A DNA stretch of 64,000 nucleotides from Algoriphagus sp. (GCA_030729785.1 JANQWS010000023.1:147709-211708); one strand, 5' to 3'; counted from the first letter of the stretch, positions 16,932 to 26,381 are shown. Program-made: numbers and translations. Notes: generated by a model from the letters alone, not told the origin.

Positions 16932-17954
16932 TCAGTGCATTACTTTAAAGACCAGTTCTCGGAGAATTTCACCCTCGCTCATATTCCCTGAATCCACTCC
17001 TTTAAAACGAAGATCTGCTTCTTTTAGGTATCCAAATACATCAATTACCTTGCCTAACTTGTAATTTTTCGCTGCAATCACGTATTCTTTTACTCCATAA
17101 GGATTGACACCGATGGCTGAAGCAAGTTGACTTTCAGCAATTGACCCTGCTCGATGCACTAAGGCAATCCTTGAAAAGTAGCTATACAACAAGGAAAAAA
17201 TAGGAATAACTGGGTGATTTTTTGGGTTTTGAATGAAATAATGCACAATAAGATTGGCTTTATTGACATCTCGATAGCCTATCGCCTTTGTCAATTCAAA
17301 ATTGTTGTATTCCTTATGAATCCCTATGTATTTGGAGATATGGTCTACTGTAAAACGAGTAAGCTCATTGAAATTCAGCATCATCTTACCTACTTCATTG
17401 GTCATCACTTCCAAATTATTTCCAATGGAGTCTGCCAATAGTTGGCTAGCCTTGGGGTCAATCTGGTGACCCAATTCCTTAAAATAACTTTCAATCCAAT
17501 CGTTTAACTTCCAGTCCTTGATTTTTTCTGCCTCAACAAAAACAGCTTTTTTTTCTAGTTCTTTCTTCAAACTACTTCTTCCATCCAGCTTTTTATGTTT
17601 GTAAGCAAAAACTAAAATGGTACTTGGAAGCGGGTTACTTAAGTAACTCAACAACAGTTTTTGGGCATCTTCTTTTCCCAAGTCTGGAATATTTTGTGCC
17701 TCTTTGACAAGAACCAATTGCTTATCCGCCATCATCGGAAATTTGCGCGCATGCGAAAGTATCGTGCTTACTGTTGCCTCTTTGCCATAGAGTACCAGTT
17801 GATTGAATCCACGGTCAACTTCTGGAATAGCATTTTTCTCCAAAAAATCACTAATCAAGTCAATGAAGTAGGGTTCATCTCCTTGCAAAAAGTAAATTGG
17901 AGCAATTTTTTTCGCTTTTAAATCTTTTAATACTGCTTCAGGGAGGAGGGGCAT
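16932..17954 (-). CDS. holA: DNA polymerase III subunit delta
   Basis: A 340-aa clamp-loader subunit that opens the sliding clamp during replication. The N-terminal AAA+-like domain starts APIYFLQGDEPYFID (17-31, the degenerate P-loop of HolA), followed by the lid and collar domains (about 210-335), in the usual length and order. It is the first gene of the nine-gene minus-strand operon; a TATCTTTA element at 17976-17983, one mismatch from the -7 consensus, lies just upstream. Confidence 0.93.
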   Translation of the reverse strand: MPLLPEAVLKDLKAKKIAPIYFLQGDEPYFIDLISDFLEKNAIPEVDRGFNQLVLYGKEATVSTILSHARKFPMMADKQLVLVKEAQNIPDLGKEDAQKLLLSYLSNPLPSTILVFAYKHKKLDGRSSLKKELEKKAVFVEAEKIKDWKLNDWIESYFKELGHQIDPKASQLLADSIGNNLEVMTNEVGKMMLNFNELTRFTVDHISKYIGIHKEYNNFELTKAIGYRDVNKANLIVHYFIQNPKNHPVIPIFSLLYSYFSRIALVHRAGSIAESQLASAIGVNPYGVKEYVIAAKNYKLGKVIDVFGYLKEADLRFKGVDSGNMSEGEILRELVFKVMH

Positions 17955-18072
17955 ACTTTAAATTTCTCTTGTTCTTAAAGATAATAGATGAAGGCATTCG
18001 GAACAGAATTTCAAATCAAATAAACTTAAATCCCATCATCGGGGTTTAATTTGCAAGTCTATTTTTAAAGCC

Positions 18073-18783
18073 ATGAATTTTGAACAAGGAGTACTGAAGT
18101 ACAAAGAAGGTGATTTTGAGGCTGCGTTGGCAATCTTTACCACATTAATCCTGCAAGAACTTGAAAACCCGATGCTTTACCTTTACAGAGGTCGGACTTT
18201 AACTCGACTTGGAAAGGGAATAGAGGCATTGGCTGACTTTGATAGACTGGTAGAGCTAGAGCCCTACAATACCGATTACATCAGTGATCGCGGGGTAGTG
18301 CTCCATCTCTTGGGTAAAAATGATGCCGCTTTGGAAGAACTCGATCGAGCGGCCAACTTAGATCCTAAAAATCCTTACCGCTACAGTAGCCGAGCCTATT
18401 TGAAAGATAGAATGGGTGATCTTTTGGGCGCAATCGCTGATTATGAAAAAGCCATCGAATTAGATCCTGAAGATGCAGTTGCCTACAACAACCTAGGTTT
18501 AGTGGAGGAGAAACTGGGAAGAAAGGAAAAAGCGAACGCGTATTTTACCAAAGCAGACGACCTATCTGCTTATCCTCCCAAAAAAGAAACTATCCTACAG
18601 ACGAGTCCAACAGAATTCAAACACCCCCCTACTTCGGCTAATCCTGTCAAAAAAGTCTCTAAACCTCAAAAAATGACGGTTGCTTACTTTTTTTCTACCC
18701 TTAAAGCACTGGTTACCAAGCCCGAAATCCGAATGGAGTTTTCAAGTTTCTTGAAAGCCGTTTTTGACAAAAAAAGAATTTAG
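18073..18783 (+). CDS. Cytoplasmic TPR protein
   Basis: A 236-aa protein with no signal peptide. Residues 1-160 hold about four TPR units (for example GDLLGAIADYEKAIELDPED); residues 165-200 are a Pro/Lys-rich linker and 200-236 a short conserved-looking C-terminal segment (MTVAYFFSTLKALVTKPE). It likely mediates protein contacts; no partner can be read from context. It is a single gene that meets the UspA gene tail to tail with a 4-bp overlap and no terminator. Confidence 0.85.
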   Translation: MNFEQGVLKYKEGDFEAALAIFTTLILQELENPMLYLYRGRTLTRLGKGIEALADFDRLVELEPYNTDYISDRGVVLHLLGKNDAALEELDRAANLDPKNPYRYSSRAYLKDRMGDLLGAIADYEKAIELDPEDAVAYNNLGLVEEKLGRKEKANAYFTKADDLSAYPPKKETILQTSPTEFKHPPTSANPVKKVSKPQKMTVAYFFSTLKALVTKPEIRMEFSSFLKAVFDKKRI

Positions 18784-19622
18784 GAGCTTTTAATCACCCA
18801 AAAGGGCTTGGTAAGGAAATAAGACATTTTTCGAGAAAGATTTTTTGCAAACAATTGATCAAAAAAGTCCTTCTTTTTGCTCAAAGTCACTAGCATATCT
18901 CCTTTTGCAAGCTGTAGGTAATTTTCCAATCCCAATGCCAAATCATCTCGAAAAGATTTAAGAACGTAGTTGACCAATTCGTAATTCACAAAAGGTTTGA
19001 TTTCTTCAGTCATGTTTTTATGCAACGCTTTATCAATTACTCGCGATCTAGAAGAAACGTGCACAATGTCAATCTCTGAATCAAAAAAACGAGCAAACTC
19101 GACCACTTTTTGAATGGCTACCTTATCCTCTTCCACGTAATCGGTGGCATAGACTAATTTTCGTGGACGCTTAAAATACACCTTCCTTGGAATGACTAAA
19201 ATATCACGATCAGTTTGCATAACCAGCTTACTAGATCGACTCCCGAATACCTGTTCCTTAAAATCATTCATCCCCTCTGTTCCGACCACCAGTAAATTCG
19301 CATTTACTTTTTGCGAAAACTCGAGGGTTCGTTGTACAATAGGGCCTTCCGAAATTTCGATTACACAATCTTCAAGCCCATTGGGAACACTCTCTCGGAG
19401 GACTGCTTCTTGAAGCTGTTTTAATTTTTGATTTACAAATTCAAGTTGGAAGTGGCCTTCTAAATCCAAAGGTGCAATTTTTTGGTAGTCCTGCTTATTC
19501 AATACATGAAATACAATCAACCGTGCTTGGTACTTTTCACCTATTTTGGAGGCATACTCCAAAGCATTTAGTGAACAATTAGAAAAGTCAATCGGACATA
19601 AAATAGTGAAGTTAGCTGCCAT
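18780..19622 (-). CDS. Tandem universal stress protein (UspA family)
   Basis: A 280-aa cytoplasmic protein with two Usp folds in tandem. The first (1-147) starts FTILCPIDFSNCS and contains a GTEG...GSRSSKLV nucleotide-binding pattern near 115-135. The second (about 150-280, from KLVYATDY) lacks a clear ATP-binding G-x-x-G loop. Usp proteins modulate stress survival. It lies nine bases downstream of the 2-hydroxyacid dehydrogenase gene, probably in one transcript. Confidence 0.88.
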   Translation of the reverse strand: MAANFTILCPIDFSNCSLNALEYASKIGEKYQARLIVFHVLNKQDYQKIAPLDLEGHFQLEFVNQKLKQLQEAVLRESVPNGLEDCVIEISEGPIVQRTLEFSQKVNANLLVVGTEGMNDFKEQVFGSRSSKLVMQTDRDILVIPRKVYFKRPRKLVYATDYVEEDKVAIQKVVEFARFFDSEIDIVHVSSRSRVIDKALHKNMTEEIKPFVNYELVNYVLKSFRDDLALGLENYLQLAKGDMLVTLSKKKDFFDQLFAKNLSRKMSYFLTKPFWVIKSS

Positions 19623-19631
19623 GGTTGAAAT

Positions 19632-20552
19632 TTAGTAACCTCTCGTGCGATTCACGAGATTTAGTAAAGGGACTCCAGCTTTTAGCCGGTTGTAATTTTC
19701 AATTATCTGAGGTGAGGCAGCTTTAGGATTGGTCACGGAAGCAATATGGGGAGTCACCTGAATTCGTTTTTCCGTCCAAAATGGATGAGACTTTGGCAAA
19801 GGCTCTACTTGATACACATCCAGTAATGCCCCCCTAAGGTACCCTTTATTCAATGCCACAAGCAAGTCTTCTTCAACTAAATGCTTTCCCCTTGCCACAT
19901 TGATCAAATACGTGCCTGGATGGCATTTTTCAAAAAGCTGCAAATTTAAAATACCCTCTGTATCAGGAGTTAAGGGAAGCAAACAAACTAAAACATTGAC
20001 TTGGGAAAGAAACTCCTCCAATTGCTCTTTGCAAAAATACAAGTAACGAAAGTCTTCCTTTGGCGAAAGTCCAAAACCTACTACCTCAAATCCAAGTCCA
20101 TTTAATTTGTCAAGAACATCGCCCCCTAAAGCCCCAACCCCCATCACACCAATCCGTACCGGAATCTCTGGGTTAGACATATCCCAAATCGTTTGTTTCT
20201 GGTCTTCTTGGTAACGAACAAACTGCCTATGATAGTTCAAAACGCCCATGATCACGTAATTAGTCATTGACCAAGTTAATTTTTCATCCACTATTCGGAC
20301 AATAGGCAAGTCGGTAGGTATGGCCGAATCGGAAAGAATATGGTCCACACCCGCTCCAAGCGAACTGATTAATTTTAAATTAGGAAACGAGGACAAATAC
20401 CCTGGGGGATGCTGCCAAAGCAAGGCCATTTCAACTGATTCAGGATGTTCTATTGCAGGGTAAATTTGTAAATCTATTTCTGGAGAATGTACCCGTAATG
20501 CATCGATCCAAACTTGTGGATCTCTACCTGGGCTTACAATGGCTATACTCAT
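19632..20552 (-). CDS. D-2-hydroxyacid dehydrogenase, GhrA-like
   Basis: A 306-aa NAD(P)-dependent dehydrogenase of the D-isomer-specific family. The Rossmann turn GVMGVGALGGDV starts at about residue 134; the signature NVARG (about 218-222), an active-site Glu in DVYQVEPL (about 240-247) and TPHIAS with the catalytic His (about 262-267) are present. The short substrate domain places it with glyoxylate/hydroxypyruvate reductase A types. First gene of a pair with the Usp gene; upstream is a 355-bp intergenic space holding repeat copy A. Confidence 0.9.
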   Translation of the reverse strand: MSIAIVSPGRDPQVWIDALRVHSPEIDLQIYPAIEHPESVEMALLWQHPPGYLSSFPNLKLISSLGAGVDHILSDSAIPTDLPIVRIVDEKLTWSMTNYVIMGVLNYHRQFVRYQEDQKQTIWDMSNPEIPVRIGVMGVGALGGDVLDKLNGLGFEVVGFGLSPKEDFRYLYFCKEQLEEFLSQVNVLVCLLPLTPDTEGILNLQLFEKCHPGTYLINVARGKHLVEEDLLVALNKGYLRGALLDVYQVEPLPKSHPFWTEKRIQVTPHIASVTNPKAASPQIIENYNRLKAGVPLLNLVNRTRGY

Positions 20553-20706
20553 ACATAAGGGCTAATTGGATAATAAAAATAGACCATTCCTCAAGCTGAA
20601 AAAATTACTTTATCAAATTCCTTCTACATTCACGGAAAAAAAGAGATTATTCAGTGATCTTGCAAGATAAACCATCTTTCTAACCAAAATCCAGTTTAAC
20701 CTATAT

Positions 20707-20863
20707 GATTATCCGCAATTATGCCAATAGGCCCAACGGAGTACTAAAACTTACGGATAATCGTCGATAGGCCTCGGCCCACAGGCAGACGATAGGCCAC
20801 AGCTCATTAAAATGAACTTCAAACCTTATTTTTATTTGGTAACTGGTGACCAAGCGGATAATC
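20707..20863. repeat. MITE-like repeat, copy A (157 bp)
   Basis: An intergenic element with perfect 10-bp ends, GATTATCCGC and its inverted copy GCGGATAATC, plus an internal CGGATAATC (20754-20762) that can pair with the left end to make a 56-bp hairpin-like unit. The block TCGTCGATAG and the core CCACAGCTC recur in copies B and C. It occupies nearly half of the 355-bp space between the dehydrogenase and DUF2911 genes; I see no gene in that space. No clear target-site duplication. Confidence 0.75.
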
Positions 20864-20907
20864 ATACTAATTTATTTTCAATCTCCTTTAAACACTTCAA
20901 TTGAACT

Positions 20908-21756
20908 ATGAACACAAAAATCAAACTTTTATTCCTAGCCCTTTTATGCCTAAGCATGAATGGAATCGCACAACAAATTCAAATGCCACAAGCTAGTCCT
21001 AGTGCAAAACTGATTCAAAAGGTGGGTTTAACCGATGTTACGGTTGATTTTAGTCGGCCGAGCACCAAAGGGAGAAAAATTTTCGGGGAGCTTGTACCTT
21101 TTGGACAAGTTTGGAGAACAGGTGCCAATGGAGCAACCGTGGTAACTTTCTCTACAGAAGTTACCATTGCCGGAAAAAAAGTTCCTGCAGGCTCTTATGC
21201 ACTTTATTCCATCCCTGGTAAATCCAGTTGGACTATGATTCTTAGCAAAAACACAAAACTTTGGGGTGCCATAGGCTATGACCCGAAGGATGACTTCCTT
21301 CGATTTACAGCAACACCAGCCAAAACAAGTCGTCTTTACGATACCTTCGAAATTGGCTTCAGTAAATTGACCGATGCTAGTGCAAACCTTTCCATTAAGT
21401 GGGAACAAACACGTGTGGAATTCACCATTCTGACCGAGGTAGACTCTATTGTCATGGCAGATATCAAAAAACAAGTAATTGATGCCCAATCGACTAATCC
21501 GGCCTTACTTTACCAAGCAGCAAATTATTACTTCACCACCAATAAAGACCTTGGCCAAGCCTATACCTGGATCAAGCAATCTACGGTTGCTGATCCAAAA
21601 TATTGGACCTTACACCTACAAGCAAAAATTGAAATGAGCCTTGGCAAAAGGACTGAAGCTTTGGAGTCTGCCAAAAATTCTAAGAAATTAGCCGAAGAAG
21701 GCAAAAATATAGATTATGTGGGGTTAAATGACCGCTTGATCAAATCCATCAAGTAA
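20908..21756 (+). CDS. DUF2911 domain secreted protein
   Basis: A 282-aa exported protein. The signal peptide ends near residue 22 (MNGIAQQ). Residues 25-175 form the DUF2911 domain (VTVDFSRPSTKGRKIFG, VPAGSYALYSIPG), a beta-rich domain of unknown function common in Bacteroidota; residues 195-282 are helical and TPR-like (YQAANYYFTTNKDLGQAYTWI). The gene stands alone, bracketed by direct copies A and B of an intergenic repeat and followed by a strong terminator. Confidence 0.92.
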   Translation: MNTKIKLLFLALLCLSMNGIAQQIQMPQASPSAKLIQKVGLTDVTVDFSRPSTKGRKIFGELVPFGQVWRTGANGATVVTFSTEVTIAGKKVPAGSYALYSIPGKSSWTMILSKNTKLWGAIGYDPKDDFLRFTATPAKTSRLYDTFEIGFSKLTDASANLSIKWEQTRVEFTILTEVDSIVMADIKKQVIDAQSTNPALLYQAANYYFTTNKDLGQAYTWIKQSTVADPKYWTLHLQAKIEMSLGKRTEALESAKNSKKLAEEGKNIDYVGLNDRLIKSIK

Positions 21757-21763
21757 GCAATGG

Positions 21764-21908
21764 AATTATCCGCAATCATGCCAATAGCACAGCCCAGCTA
21801 TTTAAAACTGCGGATAATCGTTGACAGCTAACTGTCCACGGTCCACAGCTCACCTAATTGAACCTCGCACCTACTTTTCTCTAGTTAGTGATGAAAAAGC
21901 GGAGAATC
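21764..21908. repeat. MITE-like repeat, copy B (145 bp)
   Basis: Second copy, in the same orientation as copy A. Its ends are AATTATCCGC and GCGGAGAATC; the internal GCGGATAATCG is at 21810-21820 and the CCACAGCTCA core at 21843-21852. The first 25 bases are nearly identical to copy A. It starts eight bases after the DUF2911 stop codon, so it is part of that transcript's 3' region. Confidence 0.75.
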
Positions 21909-21920
21909 AGATAAACAATT

Positions 21921-21954
21921 AAGAAGCCTTCGAAAATTCGAAGGCTTCTTTTTT
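21921..21954 (+). terminator. Rho-independent terminator after DUF2911 gene
   Basis: A 14-bp perfect stem, AAGAAGCCTTCGAA (21921-21934) with its complement at 21937-21950, followed by a T-tract. It comes after repeat copy B and faces the 3' end of the symporter gene, so it may also reduce read-through from that side. Confidence 0.85.
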
Positions 21955-21981
21955 AAATCCATTCAAATTTTTACGCCAGAA

Positions 21982-23697
21982 TTATTTTTTACTACTGCTA
22001 CTTCCAACAAAGAGCTGAAGAATCAAGCCAAACAAGACCACTGCAAGGCAACCAATGACATTGTACCAAAGAAAACCAATGTTCCAATGGATCCCAAAAA
22101 GTCCATCTCCATTGAAAAAATGAACGACCAAAATCAAGGCCTGTGAAAATAAAGCCCCTAAGAATACGGCACGCCCCTTGATCCATTTAATAAAAAAACC
22201 AACCACAAATATTCCTAAGATGGTTCCATAAAATAAGGATCCCAATAAGTTTACCGCTTGAATTAAATTTTCAAACAAGGATGCATAGGTGGCAAAAAGA
22301 ATTGCACCCAATCCCCAGAAAGCAGTAAATATTTTAGATGAAATTACATAGTGAGATTCGGAACCTTCCTTTTTTACCGACCGCTTGTATAGGTCCACAG
22401 TAGTCGTGTTGCCAAGTGCATTCAACTCAGAGGAAGATGAAGACATGGCCGCAGCAAAAATCACGGCAAACAATAAACCTACTACACCCTTAGGCAAGTA
22501 ATCCATCACAAAACGCATAAATACATAATCTGTATCTCGTGTTTCGGCCTCCGGGTTCTGGGTAACTAGCAAAGCCTTTACTTCTTCTCGGATTTCCTGT
22601 TGCTCATCCTTCAAACTTTTCAACGTACTGGTCAACTTCTCCGTAGATTCCACTTTCTCCTGATCGATTGAAGTCAAGAGTTGTGAATAAACCTGCCTGG
22701 AAGAATCAAAATTAGCTAAGTAGGATTTTTCCAATAGTGCAAAGTCTGACCCATATTCGCTTTGTCGAAGAGCCTCCGTTTGCACCCGATTGAAATGCAC
22801 CGGTGGAGTAACAAATTGGTAAAAAACAAAAACTAAAACACCAATAAAAAGAATCAAAAACTGCATGGGGATTTTTAAAAACCCATTCATTAACAATCCT
22901 ATTCGACTTTGAGTCAAGGTTTGTCCCGAAAGATACCGTTGTACTTGACTTTGATCGGTGCCAAAATAACTCAAAAATAAAAAAACTGCTGCGGTCATTC
23001 CAGACCAAAACGAATAACGATCTGCTACGTCAAATTCAAAGTTGACCACATTCAGCTTGTCCATCTTTCCTGCTACTTGCAACGCCTCCTGCAATGAAAT
23101 AGGCAACAGTTGAATCACCATAATTCCTGCCAATAACATCCCTCCCATCATGACCGCCATCTGCTGCTTTTGGGTGATTGATACCGCTTCAGTTCCTCCT
23201 GAAACAGTATAACCGATAACCAACACCCCTATAAATAGGTTGGTCCAAGTGAGATTCCATCCCAATAAGGTGGATAAGATTATTGCCGGAGCATAAATCG
23301 TAATGCCTGCTGCAAGCCCTCGCTGAATGATAAATAACAAGGCGGTTAGGGTCCTGGTTTTGAGGTCAAAACGATTTTCCAAATACTCGTAGGCTGTATA
23401 TACCTTCAACTTGTAATAGATGGGTACAAAGCTCACCGAAATAATGATCATGGCTACCGGCAACCCAAAATAAAATTGGATAAAGCGCATGCCATCTTCA
23501 TAGGCCTGTCCAGGTGTACTCAAAAAGGTAATAGCCGAAGCCTGTGTTGCCATGATAGAAAGGCCAATGGTCCACCAATTGGCTGTGTTTCCCTTGAGGT
23601 AGGTTTCTAAGCTTTTTTTTCCACGGGTCTTATAAATGCCATAAACAACAATAGACACTAATGTTAGAAATAATACAAGCCAATCTAAATTACTCAT
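21982..23697 (-). CDS. Sodium:solute symporter family transporter
   Basis: A 571-aa inner-membrane transporter of the SSS family (LeuT fold) with about 13-14 membrane helices. The Na+-site helix 1 region contains GLSIMATQASAITFLSTPGQ, typical of SSS proteins, and there is a long hydrophilic loop at about 325-375. The start is the ATG at 23697, overlapping by ATGA a 34-aa membrane peptide gene; an upstream ATG at 23718 would disrupt that coupling. It is co-transcribed with a PIG-L deacetylase, so an N-acetylated sugar or related substrate is possible, but the ligand cannot be read from sequence. Confidence 0.9.
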   Translation of the reverse strand: MSNLDWLVLFLTLVSIVVYGIYKTRGKKSLETYLKGNTANWWTIGLSIMATQASAITFLSTPGQAYEDGMRFIQFYFGLPVAMIIISVSFVPIYYKLKVYTAYEYLENRFDLKTRTLTALLFIIQRGLAAGITIYAPAIILSTLLGWNLTWTNLFIGVLVIGYTVSGGTEAVSITQKQQMAVMMGGMLLAGIMVIQLLPISLQEALQVAGKMDKLNVVNFEFDVADRYSFWSGMTAAVFLFLSYFGTDQSQVQRYLSGQTLTQSRIGLLMNGFLKIPMQFLILFIGVLVFVFYQFVTPPVHFNRVQTEALRQSEYGSDFALLEKSYLANFDSSRQVYSQLLTSIDQEKVESTEKLTSTLKSLKDEQQEIREEVKALLVTQNPEAETRDTDYVFMRFVMDYLPKGVVGLLFAVIFAAAMSSSSSELNALGNTTTVDLYKRSVKKEGSESHYVISSKIFTAFWGLGAILFATYASLFENLIQAVNLLGSLFYGTILGIFVVGFFIKWIKGRAVFLGALFSQALILVVHFFNGDGLFGIHWNIGFLWYNVIGCLAVVLFGLILQLFVGSSSSKK

Positions 23698-23798
23698 GAA
23701 TAGACACGGGTTAACCAATAAAACAATGCAATCATGACCACGAGACTACCCATCAGCGCAAGGTATATTTTGGACCATTGAATTTGTTTTTCTTCCAT
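23694..23798 (-). CDS. 34-aa single-pass membrane peptide, coupled to symporter
   Basis: A short gene with an ATG at 23798 one base after the PIG-L stop and a TGA overlapping the symporter ATG by four bases. It encodes a polar start (MEEKQIQWSK), one membrane helix at about residues 11-29 (IYLALMGSLVVMIALFYWL) and a basic/aromatic end (TRVYS). The precise fit between two coupled genes is strong evidence of translation. It may be an accessory subunit of the transporter, as small membrane proteins are for some SSS carriers; that role is inference. Confidence 0.72.
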   Translation of the reverse strand: MEEKQIQWSKIYLALMGSLVVMIALFYWLTRVYS

Positions 23799-23799
23799 T

Positions 23800-26259
23800 T
23801 TACTGCTCAATCAAATTGATAAATAGTTTGATAGCTCCAGGAACGCCTGCTGGTAATTGTCTAAAAAATGATAATCCAGTATATACGTAGGTTCCATCAC
23901 CATACTTGGCTGTAATCAATCCTCCTTTATTTGACTGCTCGCCAGGATCCTGTAGCATCAAGGGACTTTGGTAACGCGCGTCAATTTGGGTAGCGAAATA
24001 AAGTCCTCGCTCCTGCACCCAACCCTCAAAATCTTTTTGATTGATGACATTTGGATAGGAAAATAAGGAGTGGCTTGCATCAAATTGTACAGGTGAACCT
24101 TCTACTGTCACCCGATCACGGCCAATCAAGAAAGGATAGGGACCAAGTGTTTTGGTAACTAATGGCGTACTAGTAGCATATTGCACAATAAGATTTCCTC
24201 CTGCACGTACATAATCCATCAAAACGGATTGGTGCAGAGCTAGGTCTTCGTTGGTATTGAACCCACGGATGCCCACCACAATGGCTTTAAATTGATTTAA
24301 AAAATCAAGACGGAAGTCATCTTTACCTAGAATTCTTAAGTCATAACCTAAGGCGGACAAAACCTCAGGCACTTCATCACCGGCACCAACAAGGTAGCCA
24401 ACCTTCTCCCCTGATACCTTCCAGTCCGCTTGAATGAGGGTTAATGTGGCAGGAGTAAAATAGGTTAAACTAGGAATGTGTGGATAAGAAATCGTCTGTG
24501 TAGTTTGGTCAAATACACGGCCAGATACCGTTGTAAACCGTGCATGTACTACTTTTTGAGTTTCTTTATCCTCCCGAAGGAAAATAACCTTGTAAATACG
24601 TTGTTTTTGACCAGGTAATTCCTCTATACCCGCTATGGTATACTGATCACGAGTTAATCCTTCAAAATCGAGGCTACCTTCAAGCAAGGTATTTCTGAAA
24701 TTGACGGTTACCGAAACTGTTGCATCTGCCCCTTGGACCAAAAAAAGGACTTCTTTGGATAAGGAAAGATCCACTTCAGGCACCACCGTAAATGGCTCTT
24801 TTATTTCTCCTGTTACAGGATCATTGAACTTGTATTCCAAAGGTACCTTTAGCGAAAAGACTTCACCACCTAGGGTAAAACTAAGAAATCCACCCACTTT
24901 GGGAAGCTCATAGGGAATTCCAATCTTTTCTTGGCTACCAACCTGAAATAAGGCATTCTCTACCGGTTTTTGAAGCCAATAAGGTTGAGACAGCTTTTGA
25001 TCCACCTGTAATTTTAGTGGAATAGGCACCCGAATCGGTTCGTTTGCGGCGGCATCCCCACCTGCGTAGTGCTTATCGTAGATCTTAAGTGAAATAGCTG
25101 AAACGGGTATCTTTGAGGGATTGGTGAGTATTAATTCAGATGGCACCTGCTCACCAGGGTAGCCGAATTCTTTTGAGGCTAGAAACTCCATTTTTAAGCC
25201 CATGAATTGAAAAATAAGTTTATCTAACTTTTCAACCTTTTCATCCACCCAAGGAGTAGAAGGATGTAATGCTAAAATTGATTTCCGAAGGGCAAGCAAC
25301 TGAGGAAGGTGCTGATCAGGCTGGCTAAAATTGAAGGTGTTAATTAATTCATCCAATCTACTTTTAACTTCTTTCCCTCCAGAAAGCTGCTCCCATCGGT
25401 TAGAAATATCTTCAAATGGTGAAAGGTTATAAGCTTCACCACCAATCTGTTCGAGATAGTCTTTTGCATTGCCTGTTCCAGCTGTGGAACCAAAGCCTTG
25501 AGATTTGTGCATCGTGCGACTGTCAGCTGCAAGTTGATGGTAGGTTTTTCCCAACAAGGGATTGTAGCCTCCTACTTCTAACACGAAATAACGCTTCCCT
25601 GACTCAGGTTCAAACTCACCACGGAAATTGTACGCATTAAAAAATAGACGTTTGGCTTGCCAAGGCTTTACATAGGCTAATTGCTCTGGATATACGGTGG
25701 GATTCCCTGCAAGTGAAAATGCTTCTCCAGCAAGTATAGCAGATGTAGTATGGTGTCCATGGGTGATTCCAGGGCTGGTATTGAATCGGGTGATGATAAG
25801 GTCAGGCTGGAACCGACGAATCGCCCAAACCACATCAGCTAAAACCTTCTCTTTATCCCAATTTTGAAGGGTTTCGTTCGGCTCTTTACTGTAACCAAAA
25901 TCAAGAGCACGAGTGAAATACTGCTTTCCTCCATCTATTTCTCTTGCCTTGATCAATTCCTGGGTACGGATTTGGCCCAATTCAATTCCTAATTCCTTAC
26001 CGATCAAATTTTGACCGCCATCTCCACGGGTAAGGCTTAAGTAAGCGACTGAAGCATGCTCCCCATTAGCTAGGTAGGCAATTAATCGTGTATTTTCATC
26101 ATCTGGGTGCGCAGCCACATAGAGTACCCGCTTGGTCTCTCTCAACTGTAGCAATTGATGGTACAATTGAGAGGAAGGGAGAGACTGTCCAAAGGAAGAC
26201 GTGCTAAAAAGGAAAAAGAAAAAACAGGACTGCAGGTACCTGAACCTTAGTGAAAACAT
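23800..26259 (-). CDS. PIG-L (LmbE) family deacetylase, secreted
   Basis: An 819-aa protein with a signal peptide (cleavage near residue 24, SSFGQ). The zinc-dependent PIG-L deacetylase domain (45-260) shows AHPDDEN (50-56) and HGHH (167-170), the metal ligands of N-acetylglucosaminyl deacetylases. The middle is beta-rich (about 350-600) and the last 200 residues resemble a glutamine-amidotransferase-like flavodoxin fold (for example DYVRAGGNLIVQY). The family usually has about 230 residues, so this is the long multidomain form typical of Bacteroidota. It heads the operon with the small peptide and SSS transporter. Confidence 0.9.
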   Translation of the reverse strand: MFSLRFRYLQSCFFFFLFSTSSFGQSLPSSQLYHQLLQLRETKRVLYVAAHPDDENTRLIAYLANGEHASVAYLSLTRGDGGQNLIGKELGIELGQIRTQELIKAREIDGGKQYFTRALDFGYSKEPNETLQNWDKEKVLADVVWAIRRFQPDLIITRFNTSPGITHGHHTTSAILAGEAFSLAGNPTVYPEQLAYVKPWQAKRLFFNAYNFRGEFEPESGKRYFVLEVGGYNPLLGKTYHQLAADSRTMHKSQGFGSTAGTGNAKDYLEQIGGEAYNLSPFEDISNRWEQLSGGKEVKSRLDELINTFNFSQPDQHLPQLLALRKSILALHPSTPWVDEKVEKLDKLIFQFMGLKMEFLASKEFGYPGEQVPSELILTNPSKIPVSAISLKIYDKHYAGGDAAANEPIRVPIPLKLQVDQKLSQPYWLQKPVENALFQVGSQEKIGIPYELPKVGGFLSFTLGGEVFSLKVPLEYKFNDPVTGEIKEPFTVVPEVDLSLSKEVLFLVQGADATVSVTVNFRNTLLEGSLDFEGLTRDQYTIAGIEELPGQKQRIYKVIFLREDKETQKVVHARFTTVSGRVFDQTTQTISYPHIPSLTYFTPATLTLIQADWKVSGEKVGYLVGAGDEVPEVLSALGYDLRILGKDDFRLDFLNQFKAIVVGIRGFNTNEDLALHQSVLMDYVRAGGNLIVQYATSTPLVTKTLGPYPFLIGRDRVTVEGSPVQFDASHSLFSYPNVINQKDFEGWVQERGLYFATQIDARYQSPLMLQDPGEQSNKGGLITAKYGDGTYVYTGLSFFRQLPAGVPGAIKLFINLIEQ

Positions 26260-26381
26260 ATGTGGATAGAACTTTTATTGAAAGCTAAATCAATTCATTA
26301 CCAAATAAAATTGATTTTTGATGAATTCATGGGAAATTGTATGAATTGGTTAAAACCCTTTTGAGAAGCCTTTAAATTAGC

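Noticed and set aside
18001..18072. Promoter TAATTTGC before the TPR gene
   Set aside because: One base short of the TAnnTTTG spacing and no upstream TTG at a suitable distance.
20707..21908. CRISPR or tandem repeat array
   Set aside because: Copies are about 150 bp, separated by a gene, with inverted ends and no short regular spacers.
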